From positions 1-35,774 of the forward strand of contig SXLB01000078.1 in the NCBI GenBank assembly GCA_005777825.1: 35,774 bases of DNA, in the 5' to 3' direction. Below, one piece after another: positions 1 to 9,755 of the stretch; within the stretch, counting starts at the first letter, position 1; every line of letters begins with the position of its first letter. Position numbers and translations under genes: made by a program. The notes under the pieces were generated by a model. The model worked only from the letters and a program-made list of their open reading frames with translations. It did no database searches and had not been told where the DNA came from. Origin of the DNA: Methylotenera sp. Lineage in GTDB: Bacteria; Pseudomonadota; Gammaproteobacteria; Burkholderiales; Methylophilaceae.

Positions 1-188
1 GCACTTACGACTACGTGGTTGCCTTGCGCGCCGTAATCACCAGTGACTTCATGACCGCACACTGGGCCGAATTGCCTTACGATTTATTAGGCCGGGTATC
101 CAATCGCATCATCAACGAAGTGCGCGGCATCAATCGCGTGGCCTATGACATTTCTGGCAAACCGCCGGCCACCATAGAGTGGGAATAA
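1..188 (+). CDS. guaA: GMP synthase (glutamine-hydrolysing), C-terminal fragment truncated by window start
   Basis: Frame 3 reads [61 protein letters not shown], the typical GuaA C-terminus; not in the ORF list because it lacks a start. Confidence 0.95.
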   Translation, partial: TYDYVVALRAVITSDFMTAHWAELPYDLLGRVSNRIINEVRGINRVAYDISGKPPATIEWE

Positions 189-190
189 TC

Positions 191-697
191 ATGAGCCGTG
201 CCTTTGTAAACGAAGAACGTTTTGAACAAGCCGGTGGTGAGGAATTAGTTGACCGCCCAATTAGCGAATTTGCTAATTACGTGACGCCAACGGGTGCGCT
301 GGCACTGCAGGACCAAGATGCCGCCTTGATGGCCGAGCTGGCCCCCTTAAAACAATCAGCAGAAGACGCCTTTAATAAAGATAAAGTGGCTGAACTTGAG
401 CGCGATTTACGCTACGTAAGAGCCAGGTTGGACAGTGCAATTTTGGTCGACCCGGCTGGACAAGACCATGCAACCGTATTGTTTGGCGCCAGTGTGACTG
501 TGCAAGACGATGCAGGACTAGCCCATTGCTTTCACATCGTCGGAGAAGACGAAGCCGATGCCAGCATCAATAAAGTCAGCTACGTGTCGCCCCTAGCCAA
601 GTCTTTAATAGGCCAAAAGGTGGGGGACATGGTGACCTGGTTGCGCCCTGCCGGCAACCTTAATTTAGAAATTCTGGACATACACTACCCATCATGA
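191..697 (+). CDS. GreA/GreB-family transcription elongation factor-like protein
   Basis: ATG at 191 (MSRAFVNEER) preferred over GTG at 179; C-terminal GreA/GreB-like domain (VSPLAKSLIGQKVGDMVTW). Confidence 0.8.
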   Translation: MSRAFVNEERFEQAGGEELVDRPISEFANYVTPTGALALQDQDAALMAELAPLKQSAEDAFNKDKVAELERDLRYVRARLDSAILVDPAGQDHATVLFGASVTVQDDAGLAHCFHIVGEDEADASINKVSYVSPLAKSLIGQKVGDMVTWLRPAGNLNLEILDIHYPS

Positions 698-1296
698 ACG
701 TTACGCAAGCCATAACAGAACGCCGTTCGGTCAAGGCATTTGACCCACAACATCGAATGTCCGAGCAAGAGATAAACCAGCTCATGTCGCTGGCCATGCT
801 CTCCCCCACAGCGTTCAACATCCAAAACTGGCGTTTCGTTTTGGTAACCGATCCGCTGTTGCGCCAACAAATACGCACAGCCAGTTGGAATCAAGCACAA
901 GTCGAAGAGGCCTCCTTGCTCATTGTATTGACTGCCGATTTAAACGCTTGGGCTAAACAACCGGAACGCTATTGGAAAAACGCGCCTAAAGCCGCCTCCG
1001 ACATATTGGTGCCTATGATAGGTCATTACTACCAAAACAACGATCAGGTGCAACGCGATGAAGCCATGCGCTCTTGCGGCATGGCGGCCACCACTCTCAT
1101 GCTGGCAGCCAAGGAAATGGGTTACGACACATGCCCCATGGACGGATTTGATTTCACTGCCGTGAGCAAACTGCTTAATCTCCCAGCCGACCACATACCA
1201 ACCATGTTTGTCGTGGTAGGCAAAGCCTTAAAGGCAGCGGCACCACGCGGCGGTCAATTAGCCATGGACGAAGTCGTGGTCTACAACCAATTTTAA
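694..1296 (+). CDS. Nitroreductase family protein
   Basis: MNVTQAITERRSVKAFDP...LSPTAFNIQNWRFVLV motif typical of FMN nitroreductases; overlaps the upstream stop by 4 nt. Confidence 0.9.
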   Translation: MNVTQAITERRSVKAFDPQHRMSEQEINQLMSLAMLSPTAFNIQNWRFVLVTDPLLRQQIRTASWNQAQVEEASLLIVLTADLNAWAKQPERYWKNAPKAASDILVPMIGHYYQNNDQVQRDEAMRSCGMAATTLMLAAKEMGYDTCPMDGFDFTAVSKLLNLPADHIPTMFVVVGKALKAAAPRGGQLAMDEVVVYNQF

Positions 1297-1303
1297 CTAA
1301 TCC

Positions 1304-1322
1304 GTAGGAGAGCCGCTCCTAC
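1304..1322. terminator. Intergenic hairpin GTAGGAG-AGCCG-CTCCTAC
   Basis: Perfect 7-bp inverted repeat with 5-nt loop between nitroreductase and ABC-F genes; no clear T tract, so terminator or REP-like. Confidence 0.35.
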
Positions 1323-1344
1323 ACAACACTCTTAAGGGTTTAAT

Positions 1345-2940
1345 GTGTTAATCAGCAACAACATCACCGTGCAATTCGGCGCCAAGCCGCTGTTTGAAAA
1401 CGTATCCGTCAAATTTGGCGACAACAACCGCTACGGTTTGATTGGCGCAAACGGCTGCGGCAAATCCACTTACATGAAGGTGCTGGCTGGGGTGCTCCCC
1501 CCTACATCCGGCAATGTCGCTATAGACAGCCACGAACGCATGGCCTTTTTACGCCAAGACCAATTTGCCTACGAAGACCAGCGCGTGCTGGACGTGGTGA
1601 TGATGGGCCACGAACAAATGTGGAAAGCCAACCAAGAAAAAAATGCCATCTACGCCAATATGGAGGCGACAGAAGAAGATTACATGCGCGCTGCCGAGCT
1701 AGAAGGCGTGTTTGCCGAATACGACGGTTATACCGCCGAGGCACGCGCCGGTGAATTGTTGTTGGGTGTGGGCATCCCCATTGAACAACACAATGGCTTA
1801 ATGAGTGCCGTGGCACCTGGCTGGAAGCTACGCGTATTGCTAGTGCAAGCACTGTTCTCCAACCCAGACATTTTGCTGCTAGATGAGCCAACCAACAACT
1901 TGGACATCAACACCATACGTTGGTTAGAAGACGTGCTGAATAACCGCGACTGCACCATGATCATCCTTTCGCACGACCGGCACTTTTTAAACCAAGTGTG
2001 CACGCATACCTGCGACATGGACTACGGCAAGATTGCCGTCTACCCTGGCAATTACGACGATTACATGGAAGCCAGCACCGCAGCACGCGCCCAACAAGCC
2101 AAAGACAATGCCAAAGCCAAACAACAAGTGGCGGATTTGCAGGACTTCGTGCGCCGTTTCTCCGCCAACGCCTCGAAAGCCAAACAAGCCACCAGCCGTG
2201 CCAAGCAAATCGATAAAATTAAAATCGAAGAATTCAAGCCGTCTTCACGCCAATACCCCTTCATTCGCTTTGAATACGACGAGCGCGAAAAGCTATACCG
2301 CAATGCCGTGGAAATCAAAAAACTCAGCCACGGCTTTGATAAACCCTTGTTTAACGACGTCAGCATGATGTTTGAAGCCGGTGAAAAAGTCGCCATCATT
2401 GGCGAAAACGGCATCGGTAAAACCACTTTCTTACGTTGCCTAGCCGGCGATTTGTCGCCTAAGCACGGCGAAGTGAAATGGGCGGAAAAAGCCAACATAG
2501 GCTATTTCGCGCAGGACCACGAATACGAATTTGAGCAAGGTGAAGACCTATTTGAATGGATGTCACGCTTTAGGCAAGTGGGCGACGACGACCAAGTGGT
2601 GCGCAGCATGTTAGGTCGCTTATTATTTGGCGGCGACGACACCAAAAAATCCGTCAAAGTCCTATCCGGTGGCGAAAAAGGCCGCATGCTCTACGGCAAA
2701 ATGATGCTGGGTCGCACCAACGTCATGCTGATGGACGAACCGACCAATCACATGGACATGGAATCCATCGAAGCGCTTAACACCGCCTTGGATAAATACA
2801 AAGGCACGCTGTTCTTTGTCAGCCATGACCGCGAATTCGTTAGCTCCATTGCCACGCGCATCATAGAAATCAAAGCCGACGGCATAGTTGACTTCAGCGG
2901 CAACTACGAAGACTACTTAGCCAGCCAAGGCGTGGAGTAA
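1345..2940 (+). CDS. ABC-F family ATPase (YbiT-like)
   Basis: Two Walker A ([18 protein letters not shown]) and two [22 protein letters not shown] motifs, no TM domain; GTG start. Confidence 0.93.
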   Translation: MLISNNITVQFGAKPLFENVSVKFGDNNRYGLIGANGCGKSTYMKVLAGVLPPTSGNVAIDSHERMAFLRQDQFAYEDQRVLDVVMMGHEQMWKANQEKNAIYANMEATEEDYMRAAELEGVFAEYDGYTAEARAGELLLGVGIPIEQHNGLMSAVAPGWKLRVLLVQALFSNPDILLLDEPTNNLDINTIRWLEDVLNNRDCTMIILSHDRHFLNQVCTHTCDMDYGKIAVYPGNYDDYMEASTAARAQQAKDNAKAKQQVADLQDFVRRFSANASKAKQATSRAKQIDKIKIEEFKPSSRQYPFIRFEYDEREKLYRNAVEIKKLSHGFDKPLFNDVSMMFEAGEKVAIIGENGIGKTTFLRCLAGDLSPKHGEVKWAEKANIGYFAQDHEYEFEQGEDLFEWMSRFRQVGDDDQVVRSMLGRLLFGGDDTKKSVKVLSGGEKGRMLYGKMMLGRTNVMLMDEPTNHMDMESIEALNTALDKYKGTLFFVSHDREFVSSIATRIIEIKADGIVDFSGNYEDYLASQGVE

Positions 2941-2963
2941 TCCCAAACTAAACTAGCCTGCGT

Positions 2964-2977
2964 TTGACCTAGGTCAA
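2964..2977. promoter_or_regulatory. FNR/CRP-family operator-like palindrome TTGACCTAGGTCAA
   Basis: Perfect 14-bp palindrome matching the TTGAY-N4-RTCAA class; 73 nt upstream of the DUF3149 ATG; centred 41.5 bp upstream of the +1 predicted from the CATATT -10 at 3000-3005. Confidence 0.65.
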
Positions 2978-3049
2978 TGCGCACGGCAGATGAAAAGATC
3001 ATATTGGTAAGCACTGCAATGATGCAGTGTTTGCCATAGGACTTTCATC

Positions 3050-3196
3050 ATGAAATTATTAAGCGATTTACTATCCACTGACTACGGCCTACAAAGTGTC
3101 GCCGTGATTGCCTTTGTCTTAGTCATGGTGGTGTTCTTCTCCGTGTACTTCAAACGCCACATGGATCAAGATGCCAAGAATGCCGGATTGAAATAA
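3050..3196 (+). CDS. DUF3149-type small single-pass membrane protein (48 aa)
   Basis: Translated by hand: MKLLSDLLSTDYGLQSVAVIAFVLVMVVFFSVYFKRHMDQDAKNAGLK*; one TM helix; resembles DUF3149. Below the ORF-track size cut-off. Confidence 0.82.
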   Translation: MKLLSDLLSTDYGLQSVAVIAFVLVMVVFFSVYFKRHMDQDAKNAGLK

Positions 3197-3221
3197 CCCC
3201 TCTTCCAAGAGCCAAATAAAA

Positions 3222-3250
3222 AAACCCAGCCACTTTCGTGAACTGGGTTT
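3222..3250. terminator. Bidirectional terminator between DUF3149 gene and typA
   Basis: AAACCCAG...CTGGGTTT stem with inner CAC/GTG pairs, A-rich on left and T-rich on right, between convergent genes. Confidence 0.85.
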
Positions 3251-3289
3251 ATTTTATGGCTAAGATTGTTAGGCTTAAAATAGCGCTAA

Positions 3290-5119
3290 TTAGGCTTTAT
3301 TGGTGCCGGCGCGTTTACGCTCGTTTTCCGTTAAATGGCGTTTGCGGATACGTATGGTTTTTGGGGTGATTTCCACCAACTCATCGTCATCAATAAATTC
3401 CACCGCCGATTCCAAAGACAAGGCGATAGGCGTAATCAAGCGCACCGCTTCATCGGTACCGGATGAACGCACGTTGGTCAGTTGTTTACCTTTAATTGGG
3501 TTCACCACCAAGTCGTTATCACGGCTGTGCACGCCTATGATCATGCCTTCGTACAATTTATCGCCGGGCACAGAGAACATTTTTCCGCGGTCTTGCAATT
3601 TCCATAAGGCGTAAGCCACGGCCTCGCCTTTTTCGGCGGAAATCAACACGCCATTCCGGCGACCTGGCATGTCGGCTTTCACCGGGGCGTATTCGTCAAA
3701 CACGTGGCCCATTAAGCCGGTACCGCGTGTCATGGTTAAAAATTCGCCTTGGAAACCAATCAAACCGCGCGCTGGAATTTTGTATTCCAAACGGGTACGG
3801 CCGTTACCATCGGATTCCATGTTAAGCATTTCACCACGACGACGACCCAATTCCTCCATGGCTGCACCTTGGTGCTCGTCTTCTAAATCGACAGTGAGAA
3901 TTTCATAAGGCTCGCATTTTTCACCGTTTATTTCGCGGAACACCACTTTTGGTTTACCCACGGCCATTTCAAAGCCTTCACGGCGCATGGTTTCCAACAA
4001 AATAGTTAAGTGTAATTCACCGCGACCGGATACGCGGAACACGTCGGCATCTTCGGTTTCTTCCACGCGCAAGGCCACGTTAACCAACAATTCTTTGGTT
4101 AAGCGATCACGGATTTGACGTGATGTGACAAACTTACCTTCTGTACCGGCTAAGGGTGAGGTATTCACCATGAAGTCCATGCTCAAGGTAGGCTCGTCCA
4201 CACCTAGATGCGGCAAGCCCACTGGGTTTTCACGATCGCATATGGTGAAGCCTATGCCGATGTCGTCTAGACCAGAAATAATCACGATGTCGCCGGCTTC
4301 AGCTTGTTCTACTGGCACGCGCTCCAAGCCTTGGAAACCCAAAACCTGATTAATCTTGCCCATGGTCACTTGCTTGTCACCGTTCATGATGGTGACGGCC
4401 TGACCGGTTTTGATCTTACCGTTGCTAACGCGGCCCACACCCAATCGGCCCGTGTAGGTTGAGTAATCCAAAGCGGAGATTTGCATTTGCAATGGCGCAT
4501 TGCTATCACCAGCAGGTGGTGACACGTGTTTAAGGATGGTGTCAAACAAGGCACGCATGTTGTCTGAAGGTGTCTTCATGTCCATCATGGCATAACCGTT
4601 AATGGCTGACGCGTAAACAATAGGGAAATCCAACTGGTCGTCATTGGCGCCTAAGTTAGCAAACAAATCAAAGGTTTGGTTGATCACCCAATCGGTACGG
4701 GAACCTGGGCGGTCCACCTTATTGATCACAACTATGGGTTTCAAACCCAAGGCCAAGGCTTTCTTGGTCACGAAACGGGTTTGAGGCATAGGGCCTTCCA
4801 CCGCATCCACCAACAACACCACGCCGTCCACCATGCCTAATACGCGCTCTACTTCACCACCAAAGTCCGCATGGCCTGGGGTATCCACAATGTTGATGCG
4901 CGTGCCTTCGTAAACCAAGGCGGTGTTTTTCGCCAAAATGGTAATGCCGCGTTCTTTCTCTAAATCATTAGAGTCCATGACGCGCTCCACCACGGCGTGG
5001 TGAGCGGCAAAGGTGCCGGCTTGTTGTAGAAGCTTGTCTACCATGGTGGTTTTACCGTGGTCAACGTGGGCAATGATGGCGACGTTTCTTAAATTCCTGC
5101 TGCTAGGGGTGCTTGACAT
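3290..5119 (-). CDS. typA: GTP-binding translational GTPase TypA/BipA
   Basis: [41 protein letters not shown]; likely start MSSTP at 5119 rather than 5170. Confidence 0.97.
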   Translation of the reverse strand: MSSTPSSRNLRNVAIIAHVDHGKTTMVDKLLQQAGTFAAHHAVVERVMDSNDLEKERGITILAKNTALVYEGTRINIVDTPGHADFGGEVERVLGMVDGVVLLVDAVEGPMPQTRFVTKKALALGLKPIVVINKVDRPGSRTDWVINQTFDLFANLGANDDQLDFPIVYASAINGYAMMDMKTPSDNMRALFDTILKHVSPPAGDSNAPLQMQISALDYSTYTGRLGVGRVSNGKIKTGQAVTIMNGDKQVTMGKINQVLGFQGLERVPVEQAEAGDIVIISGLDDIGIGFTICDRENPVGLPHLGVDEPTLSMDFMVNTSPLAGTEGKFVTSRQIRDRLTKELLVNVALRVEETEDADVFRVSGRGELHLTILLETMRREGFEMAVGKPKVVFREINGEKCEPYEILTVDLEDEHQGAAMEELGRRRGEMLNMESDGNGRTRLEYKIPARGLIGFQGEFLTMTRGTGLMGHVFDEYAPVKADMPGRRNGVLISAEKGEAVAYALWKLQDRGKMFSVPGDKLYEGMIIGVHSRDNDLVVNPIKGKQLTNVRSSGTDEAVRLITPIALSLESAVEFIDDDELVEITPKTIRIRKRHLTENERKRAGTNKA

Positions 5120-5196
5120 AGTGTGGAGCCAGTATTGAAAGGCGGCGATTCTAACATACTTAAGGGCCAATTAATTTTCCCACTCAAATTATTAAT

Positions 5197-5224
5197 TTGA
5201 CAATCCCGATTAATTGTTTATACT
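5197..5224 (+). promoter_or_regulatory. Sigma70-type promoter TTGACA-N16-TATACT for the first DEAD-box helicase
   Basis: Perfect -35 at 5197-5202, near-perfect -10 at 5219-5224; predicted TSS about 5231. Confidence 0.7.
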
Positions 5225-5230
5225 GCGCGC

Positions 5231-5589
5231 TTCATTCGCATTACGCCTTATTTGGTAATGCTTGAATCATTGCCCTGACCCTTCTGTTGCTCGTGATTGT
5301 TTGTAGCAACTATCAAGAAATCAGCTGTATCGATTTTTACTGGTTAGCGGCTGTGCCCGTGCGCTGGTAAAGATTGTATTAGCTTGTTGTTAGCAACATT
5401 GCACACTGCTTTTGTGTGCATAGTTTGATTTAACGAACACCCAATACCCTCTGCGTTTATATTGCCCTTGTGGCATGAGCTGAATTGCATCGCTTATGCA
5501 CAAAGGATATGCCCGTTTTTACTTAGCGCCCTTTTGTTTTATTTACTATTGCTTATCGTTTACAGGCGACAAGCTAGAAAGGGTCTACT
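5231..5589 (+). promoter_or_regulatory. Long structured 5' leader (~360 nt) upstream of the DEAD-box helicase gene
   Basis: Noncoding between predicted TSS and TTG start; several hairpins: 5254-5274, 5286-5310, 5385-5398, 5400-5420. Confidence 0.5.
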
Positions 5590-7377
5590 TTGTCTTTTGC
5601 ATCATTAAATCTTGATAACGCCTTGCTTCGTGCTATTGAAGAATCAGGCTACACCACCCCAACCGCTATTCAAGCGCAGGCTATTCCTGTTGTGACCGCT
5701 GGTCATGACTTGATGGCCTCTGCACAAACCGGCACCGGTAAAACCGCGGCCTTTATGTTGCCAGCCTTAAACTTATTGGCTACCCCACACGAATTAAAAA
5801 GCCGTGGCCCACGTATCTTGGTCTTAGTGCCTACCCGTGAATTGGCCACGCAAGTGAACGAAGCTGCGCGTAAGTACGGCAAATTCATCCGCGCCCGTAC
5901 CGTGAGCATCGTTGGCGGCATGCCATACCCATTACAAAACAAATTGCTATCGCAACCACTGGACATCTTGGTGGCTACCCCAGGTCGCTTGTTAGACCAC
6001 ATGGAGCGTGGCCGCATCGATTTGTCCCGCTTGCAAATGTTGGTGTTGGACGAAGCCGATCGCATGTTAGACATGGGCTTCTTACCGGATGTTGAACGCA
6101 TCTGCGAACAGTTGACTGCTGAACGCCAAACGCTGTTGTTCTCTGCCACCTTAGACGGTGACATTGCGCGCATTGCCCGACAAATCTTGAAAAACCCCAA
6201 AACCATACAAGTGGCGACGCAAAAAGAAAAACACGCCAACATAGAACAACGCTTGCATTACGTGGATGACATGACGCATAAAAACAAATTGCTAGAGCAT
6301 TTGTTGATTGCCCCAGAAGTAAACCAAGCCATTATTTTCACCTCGACCAAACGCCATTGCGACGTGCTGGCTGAAGATTTGTATGCCGCAGGCCATAAAA
6401 CGGCGGCATTGCATGGCGACATGACGCAAGGCGCGCGCAACCGCACCTTGACCAAATTACGCCAAGGCGACGTTAAAGTCTTGGTGGCCACCGATGTGGC
6501 AGCCCGAGGCATAGACGTGGCTGGCATCACTCACGTGATTAATTACGATTTACCAAAATTTGCCGAAGATTACGTGCACCGTATTGGCCGTACTGGCCGC
6601 GCTGGCAACACCGGTATTGCCATTTCCTTTGCGTCTAATATAGACCGTCACATCTTACGCAAAATTGAACAATTCACCGGCAACCGCATGGACCCATCTA
6701 CCATAGAAGGCTTTGAACCTAAACGCGCCATGAAAATGGATGGCCCAGGTAACGGCCGTGGTGATCGCGGCGATATCCGCCGTGATGCACACAAACCAGG
6801 TGGTCGCGGTGGCTTTAAACCGCGTGATGACCGTGGCAGCTTTAATGACCGTGGTCCACGCACAGAGCGCACAGGCGGCTACCAAGCGCGCGATGGCGCT
6901 AGCCGTGATGACCGTGGCAACCGTGACTTCACTGCTCGTCCAAGCAACGGTAACGCTTACGCTGGTCGCAGCGACAGGCCAACTGATGACAGGCCGCGTC
7001 AATTTTCTGACCGCCCTAACGCAGCCCGCCCGCAAGGTGACCGCCCAGCAGCTGGCGCGCCTAACCGCAGCTTTGGCGACAGCATTGCCTTTGGCAAAAA
7101 ACCTTACTCACGCGACAACGCTAGCGCGCCTCGTGGCGACAGCAACCGCGACAGCCGTGGCAACCGTCAAGATGCCAACCGTGGTGACAACCGCGTATTG
7201 GGCGCCCGTTACGAAGGCCGCAACGATGCTGCCCGTGGCGATCGCGCTGCTGCACCGCAACGTCGTGATAGCGCTAGACCGGACAGCCGTCCAGCTCGCG
7301 CCAATAATGACACGCGTAGTTTTGGTAATGCGAATGCAGGCAGCAATGCACCGCGTCGCCCTCGTAGCTTTGCATAA
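5590..7377 (+). CDS. rhlE: DEAD-box ATP-dependent RNA helicase, RhlE-like, with RGD/N-rich C-terminal tail
   Basis: Q-motif, AQTGTGKTAAF, LDEADRMLD, SATL, HRIGRTGRAG; N-terminus MSFASLNLDNALLRAI matches RhlE; TTG start. Confidence 0.93.
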   Translation: MSFASLNLDNALLRAIEESGYTTPTAIQAQAIPVVTAGHDLMASAQTGTGKTAAFMLPALNLLATPHELKSRGPRILVLVPTRELATQVNEAARKYGKFIRARTVSIVGGMPYPLQNKLLSQPLDILVATPGRLLDHMERGRIDLSRLQMLVLDEADRMLDMGFLPDVERICEQLTAERQTLLFSATLDGDIARIARQILKNPKTIQVATQKEKHANIEQRLHYVDDMTHKNKLLEHLLIAPEVNQAIIFTSTKRHCDVLAEDLYAAGHKTAALHGDMTQGARNRTLTKLRQGDVKVLVATDVAARGIDVAGITHVINYDLPKFAEDYVHRIGRTGRAGNTGIAISFASNIDRHILRKIEQFTGNRMDPSTIEGFEPKRAMKMDGPGNGRGDRGDIRRDAHKPGGRGGFKPRDDRGSFNDRGPRTERTGGYQARDGASRDDRGNRDFTARPSNGNAYAGRSDRPTDDRPRQFSDRPNAARPQGDRPAAGAPNRSFGDSIAFGKKPYSRDNASAPRGDSNRDSRGNRQDANRGDNRVLGARYEGRNDAARGDRAAAPQRRDSARPDSRPARANNDTRSFGNANAGSNAPRRPRSFA

Positions 7378-7460
7378 TTAAGGATAGAATCCAGCGGCTG
7401 GGAATGGCATCGCTTGTATTCAAGGCATGCCAACTCCCGGCCCCTAGTTAGAGAGAAACA

Positions 7461-8858
7461 ATGACAGAAACCGTACAGTTCGACAGCTTAGGCTTGGCGC
7501 CCGAGTTACTCAGAGCACTGACCGATTCAGGGTACACCACCCCCACCCCAATTCAGGCGCAAGCCATCCCGCTAGCATTAGCTGGCGGTGACTTAATGGC
7601 AGGCGCACAAACCGGCACCGGCAAAACCGCGGCCTTTTCCCTGCCACTACTGCAAAAATTATTACCGTTTGCCAATAACGGCGCCTCTCCTGCTAAACAC
7701 CCGATACGCGCACTGGTCTTAACACCGACACGCGAATTGGCCATCCAAGTAGAAGAAAGCGTCAAAGCCTATGCCAAGCACACACCCTTACGTTCATTAG
7801 TGGTGTTCGGCGGCGTGGACATTAAAACGCAAACCCCGCATTTAAAAACCGGTGTGGAAGTGCTGGTTGCGACCCCGGGTCGTCTGCTCGACCATATCGA
7901 ACAAAAAACCTTGCAACTGAATCAAGTGCAAGTCTTAGTGCTGGACGAAGCCGATCGCATGCTAGACATGGGCTTTATGCCGGATCTAAAAAGAATCTTG
8001 GCTTTGCTGCCTAAACAACGGCAAACCTTGATGTTTTCAGCCACGTTTTCCAATGAAATCAAAAAACTGGCCGACGACTTTTTAAGCCATCCCCAGCTAA
8101 TCGAAGTGGCACGCAGCAACGCCACCAACGATAACGTTACGCAAATGGTTTACCCGGTTGCGCAAAGCGATAAAGAAGCTTTGTTGATACAGCTATTGAA
8201 AAATAGCGACTCCAAACAAGTCTTAATTTTCACTAAAACCAAAATGACTGCCAGCCGCTTAAGCCGCAGCTTGGCCAAGGTAGGCATAGCCGCCGACGCC
8301 ATCCATGGCGACAAATCGCAACAAGAGCGCAATAAAGCCTTGGATGCATTTAAATCAGGGGCTGCCACGGTATTGGTGGCCACCGATGTGGCCGCACGCG
8401 GTTTAGACATAGACCAATTGCCCATGGTGATTAACTACGAAATACCCAGCGCACCGGAAGATTACGTCCACCGCATAGGCCGTACCGGCCGAGCAGGCGC
8501 ATTGGGCGTGGCCATTTCCTTTGTCAGCCCTGAAGAAGACAAATACTTGGTGGAAATTGAAAAATTGATTAAACGCGAGATTCCTAAAGAAAGCATAGAA
8601 ATTGATAGGGCTGGCGCACGCAGCCGCAGCGCGCACAAGCCTGCCAACAGCCATGCCAGTACTTCTCATGCGTCTGCAGGTCAAGATGCCTCTACTAGCA
8701 GAAGGCCAGCGCCTAAGAAGAAAAGCACCGACCCTTGGTTTGATAAACCTTATGAAGCGGTGGTGGCGCAGAAACAAGCGGCCATTAAAGCGCCAGCCAG
8801 TAACAGCAAAAAGGCCCCGGTGGCCGCCCTGCTGGGTGGGATCGCTTTTAATAAATAA
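7461..8858 (+). CDS. DEAD-box ATP-dependent RNA helicase (second RhlE-like paralogue)
   Basis: AQTGTGKTAAFSLPLL, DEADRMLDMGF, SATF, HRIGRTGRAG; short K/A/S-rich tail. Confidence 0.93.
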   Translation: MTETVQFDSLGLAPELLRALTDSGYTTPTPIQAQAIPLALAGGDLMAGAQTGTGKTAAFSLPLLQKLLPFANNGASPAKHPIRALVLTPTRELAIQVEESVKAYAKHTPLRSLVVFGGVDIKTQTPHLKTGVEVLVATPGRLLDHIEQKTLQLNQVQVLVLDEADRMLDMGFMPDLKRILALLPKQRQTLMFSATFSNEIKKLADDFLSHPQLIEVARSNATNDNVTQMVYPVAQSDKEALLIQLLKNSDSKQVLIFTKTKMTASRLSRSLAKVGIAADAIHGDKSQQERNKALDAFKSGAATVLVATDVAARGLDIDQLPMVINYEIPSAPEDYVHRIGRTGRAGALGVAISFVSPEEDKYLVEIEKLIKREIPKESIEIDRAGARSRSAHKPANSHASTSHASAGQDASTSRRPAPKKKSTDPWFDKPYEAVVAQKQAAIKAPASNSKKAPVAALLGGIAFNK

Positions 8859-8866
8859 TTGGCTAC

Positions 8867-8888
8867 AGGTGGTTATATACAACCACCT
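8867..8888 (+). terminator. Hairpin AGGTGGTT-ATATAC-AACCACCT after second helicase
   Basis: Perfect 8-bp stem 9 nt after stop codon; only a short T run follows. Confidence 0.5.
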
Positions 8889-9117
8889 TGGCTAATTTCA
8901 ACCTACTTCCACAGCTAAACTGGTCCCGCTATAAAACACGCTTAGATTTAATGCTCTTTAAATTCAATGCATTATCGATGAATTTAATGGCCCAAAAAAA
9001 ACTGGCACGGTTATCGCATAAGTCATAGCAGAAAATCCTAGCAGTGAAATTAAGCACGTCATAATTTGAAGGGTTGTGTGTGCGCTTAGTGGGTGGATTT
9101 TTAGTTTGCATATTAAT

Positions 9118-9154
9118 AAAGCAAAAAAGGCGCCCTAGGCGCCTTTTTTGCTTT
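9118..9154. terminator. Strong bidirectional intrinsic terminator
   Basis: 17-bp perfect stem AAAGCAAAAAAGGCGCC-CTA-GGCGCCTTTTTTGCTTT; A/T tracts on both sides. Confidence 0.92.
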
Positions 9155-9184
9155 TCTTGCGGACTATCGTAAAAAGATTAAGTA

Positions 9185-9712
9185 TTACTCTTTACCAATT
9201 TGGTAAGCCTCTTCGTTGTCTTCTACGATTTTGCCGGTGGTGGCATCCACTTCTACTTTGAACTCTTTACCGTCAGCAGCGGTAATATCAAATTCGTAAG
9301 AAGCTTTACCGTCGGCCTCTACTTCGTATTCTGTTTCCGTCACATTGCCTGGGTGGGCTACTAAAGCCGTGGCTTTTGCCGCGGCTTCCGTTACCTTAGC
9401 CGCAGCTTTAAACTTCGCGTCATCGGCCTTTACTTCTTGCTCAACTTCCGTGACTTTGCTTGTTTTTGCATCGACTTCGATGTCCCATGATGTGCCGTCA
9501 GCAGACTCAACATCAAACTCATAAACGCCGTTTTTGCCTTCATTTTTGAATTCAACTTTAACAATTTTGCCATCGTGCGATGCCAGTGCTGCTTTAACGG
9601 CTTTACCTAAGGCGTCGTGTGATTTAGGTTTTAGGCTGTCGTGACCAGCCATGGCAGTATTTGCAAAAAAAGCAGCGGCAATTAAACCAGCACCTACAGT
9701 TAAACGTAACAT
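9185..9712 (-). CDS. Periplasmic protein with two PepSY domains
   Basis: Signal peptide [23 protein letters not shown] from start at 9712; repeated [27 protein letters not shown] / [27 protein letters not shown]. Confidence 0.85.
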   Translation of the reverse strand: MLRLTVGAGLIAAAFFANTAMAGHDSLKPKSHDALGKAVKAALASHDGKIVKVEFKNEGKNGVYEFDVESADGTSWDIEVDAKTSKVTEVEQEVKADDAKFKAAAKVTEAAAKATALVAHPGNVTETEYEVEADGKASYEFDITAADGKEFKVEVDATTGKIVEDNEEAYQIGKE

Positions 9713-9755
9713 TTTAAAAATCTCCATTCGTATTAAATATCTCGGCATTGGGTGA

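Noticed and set aside
1520-1891. Antisense ORFs opposite the ABC-F gene and similar antisense ORFs throughout
   Set aside because: Shadow ORFs of strongly supported genes; no domain recognisable.
5120-5170. N-terminal 17-aa extension of TypA (MALKYVRIAAFQYWLHT)
   Set aside because: TypA homologues begin near [24 protein letters not shown]; start at 5119 more likely.
6740-7381. 213-aa ORF on + strand overlapping the helicase tail (MAQVTAVVIAAISAV...)
   Set aside because: Alternative reading frame of the repetitive RGD-rich tail; Ala/Val/Thr-rich low-complexity translation with no independent start signals.
8929-9111. 60-aa minus-strand ORF in the helicase/PepSY intergenic region
   Set aside because: No recognisable family, no clear SD or promoter; likely chance ORF in AT-rich DNA.
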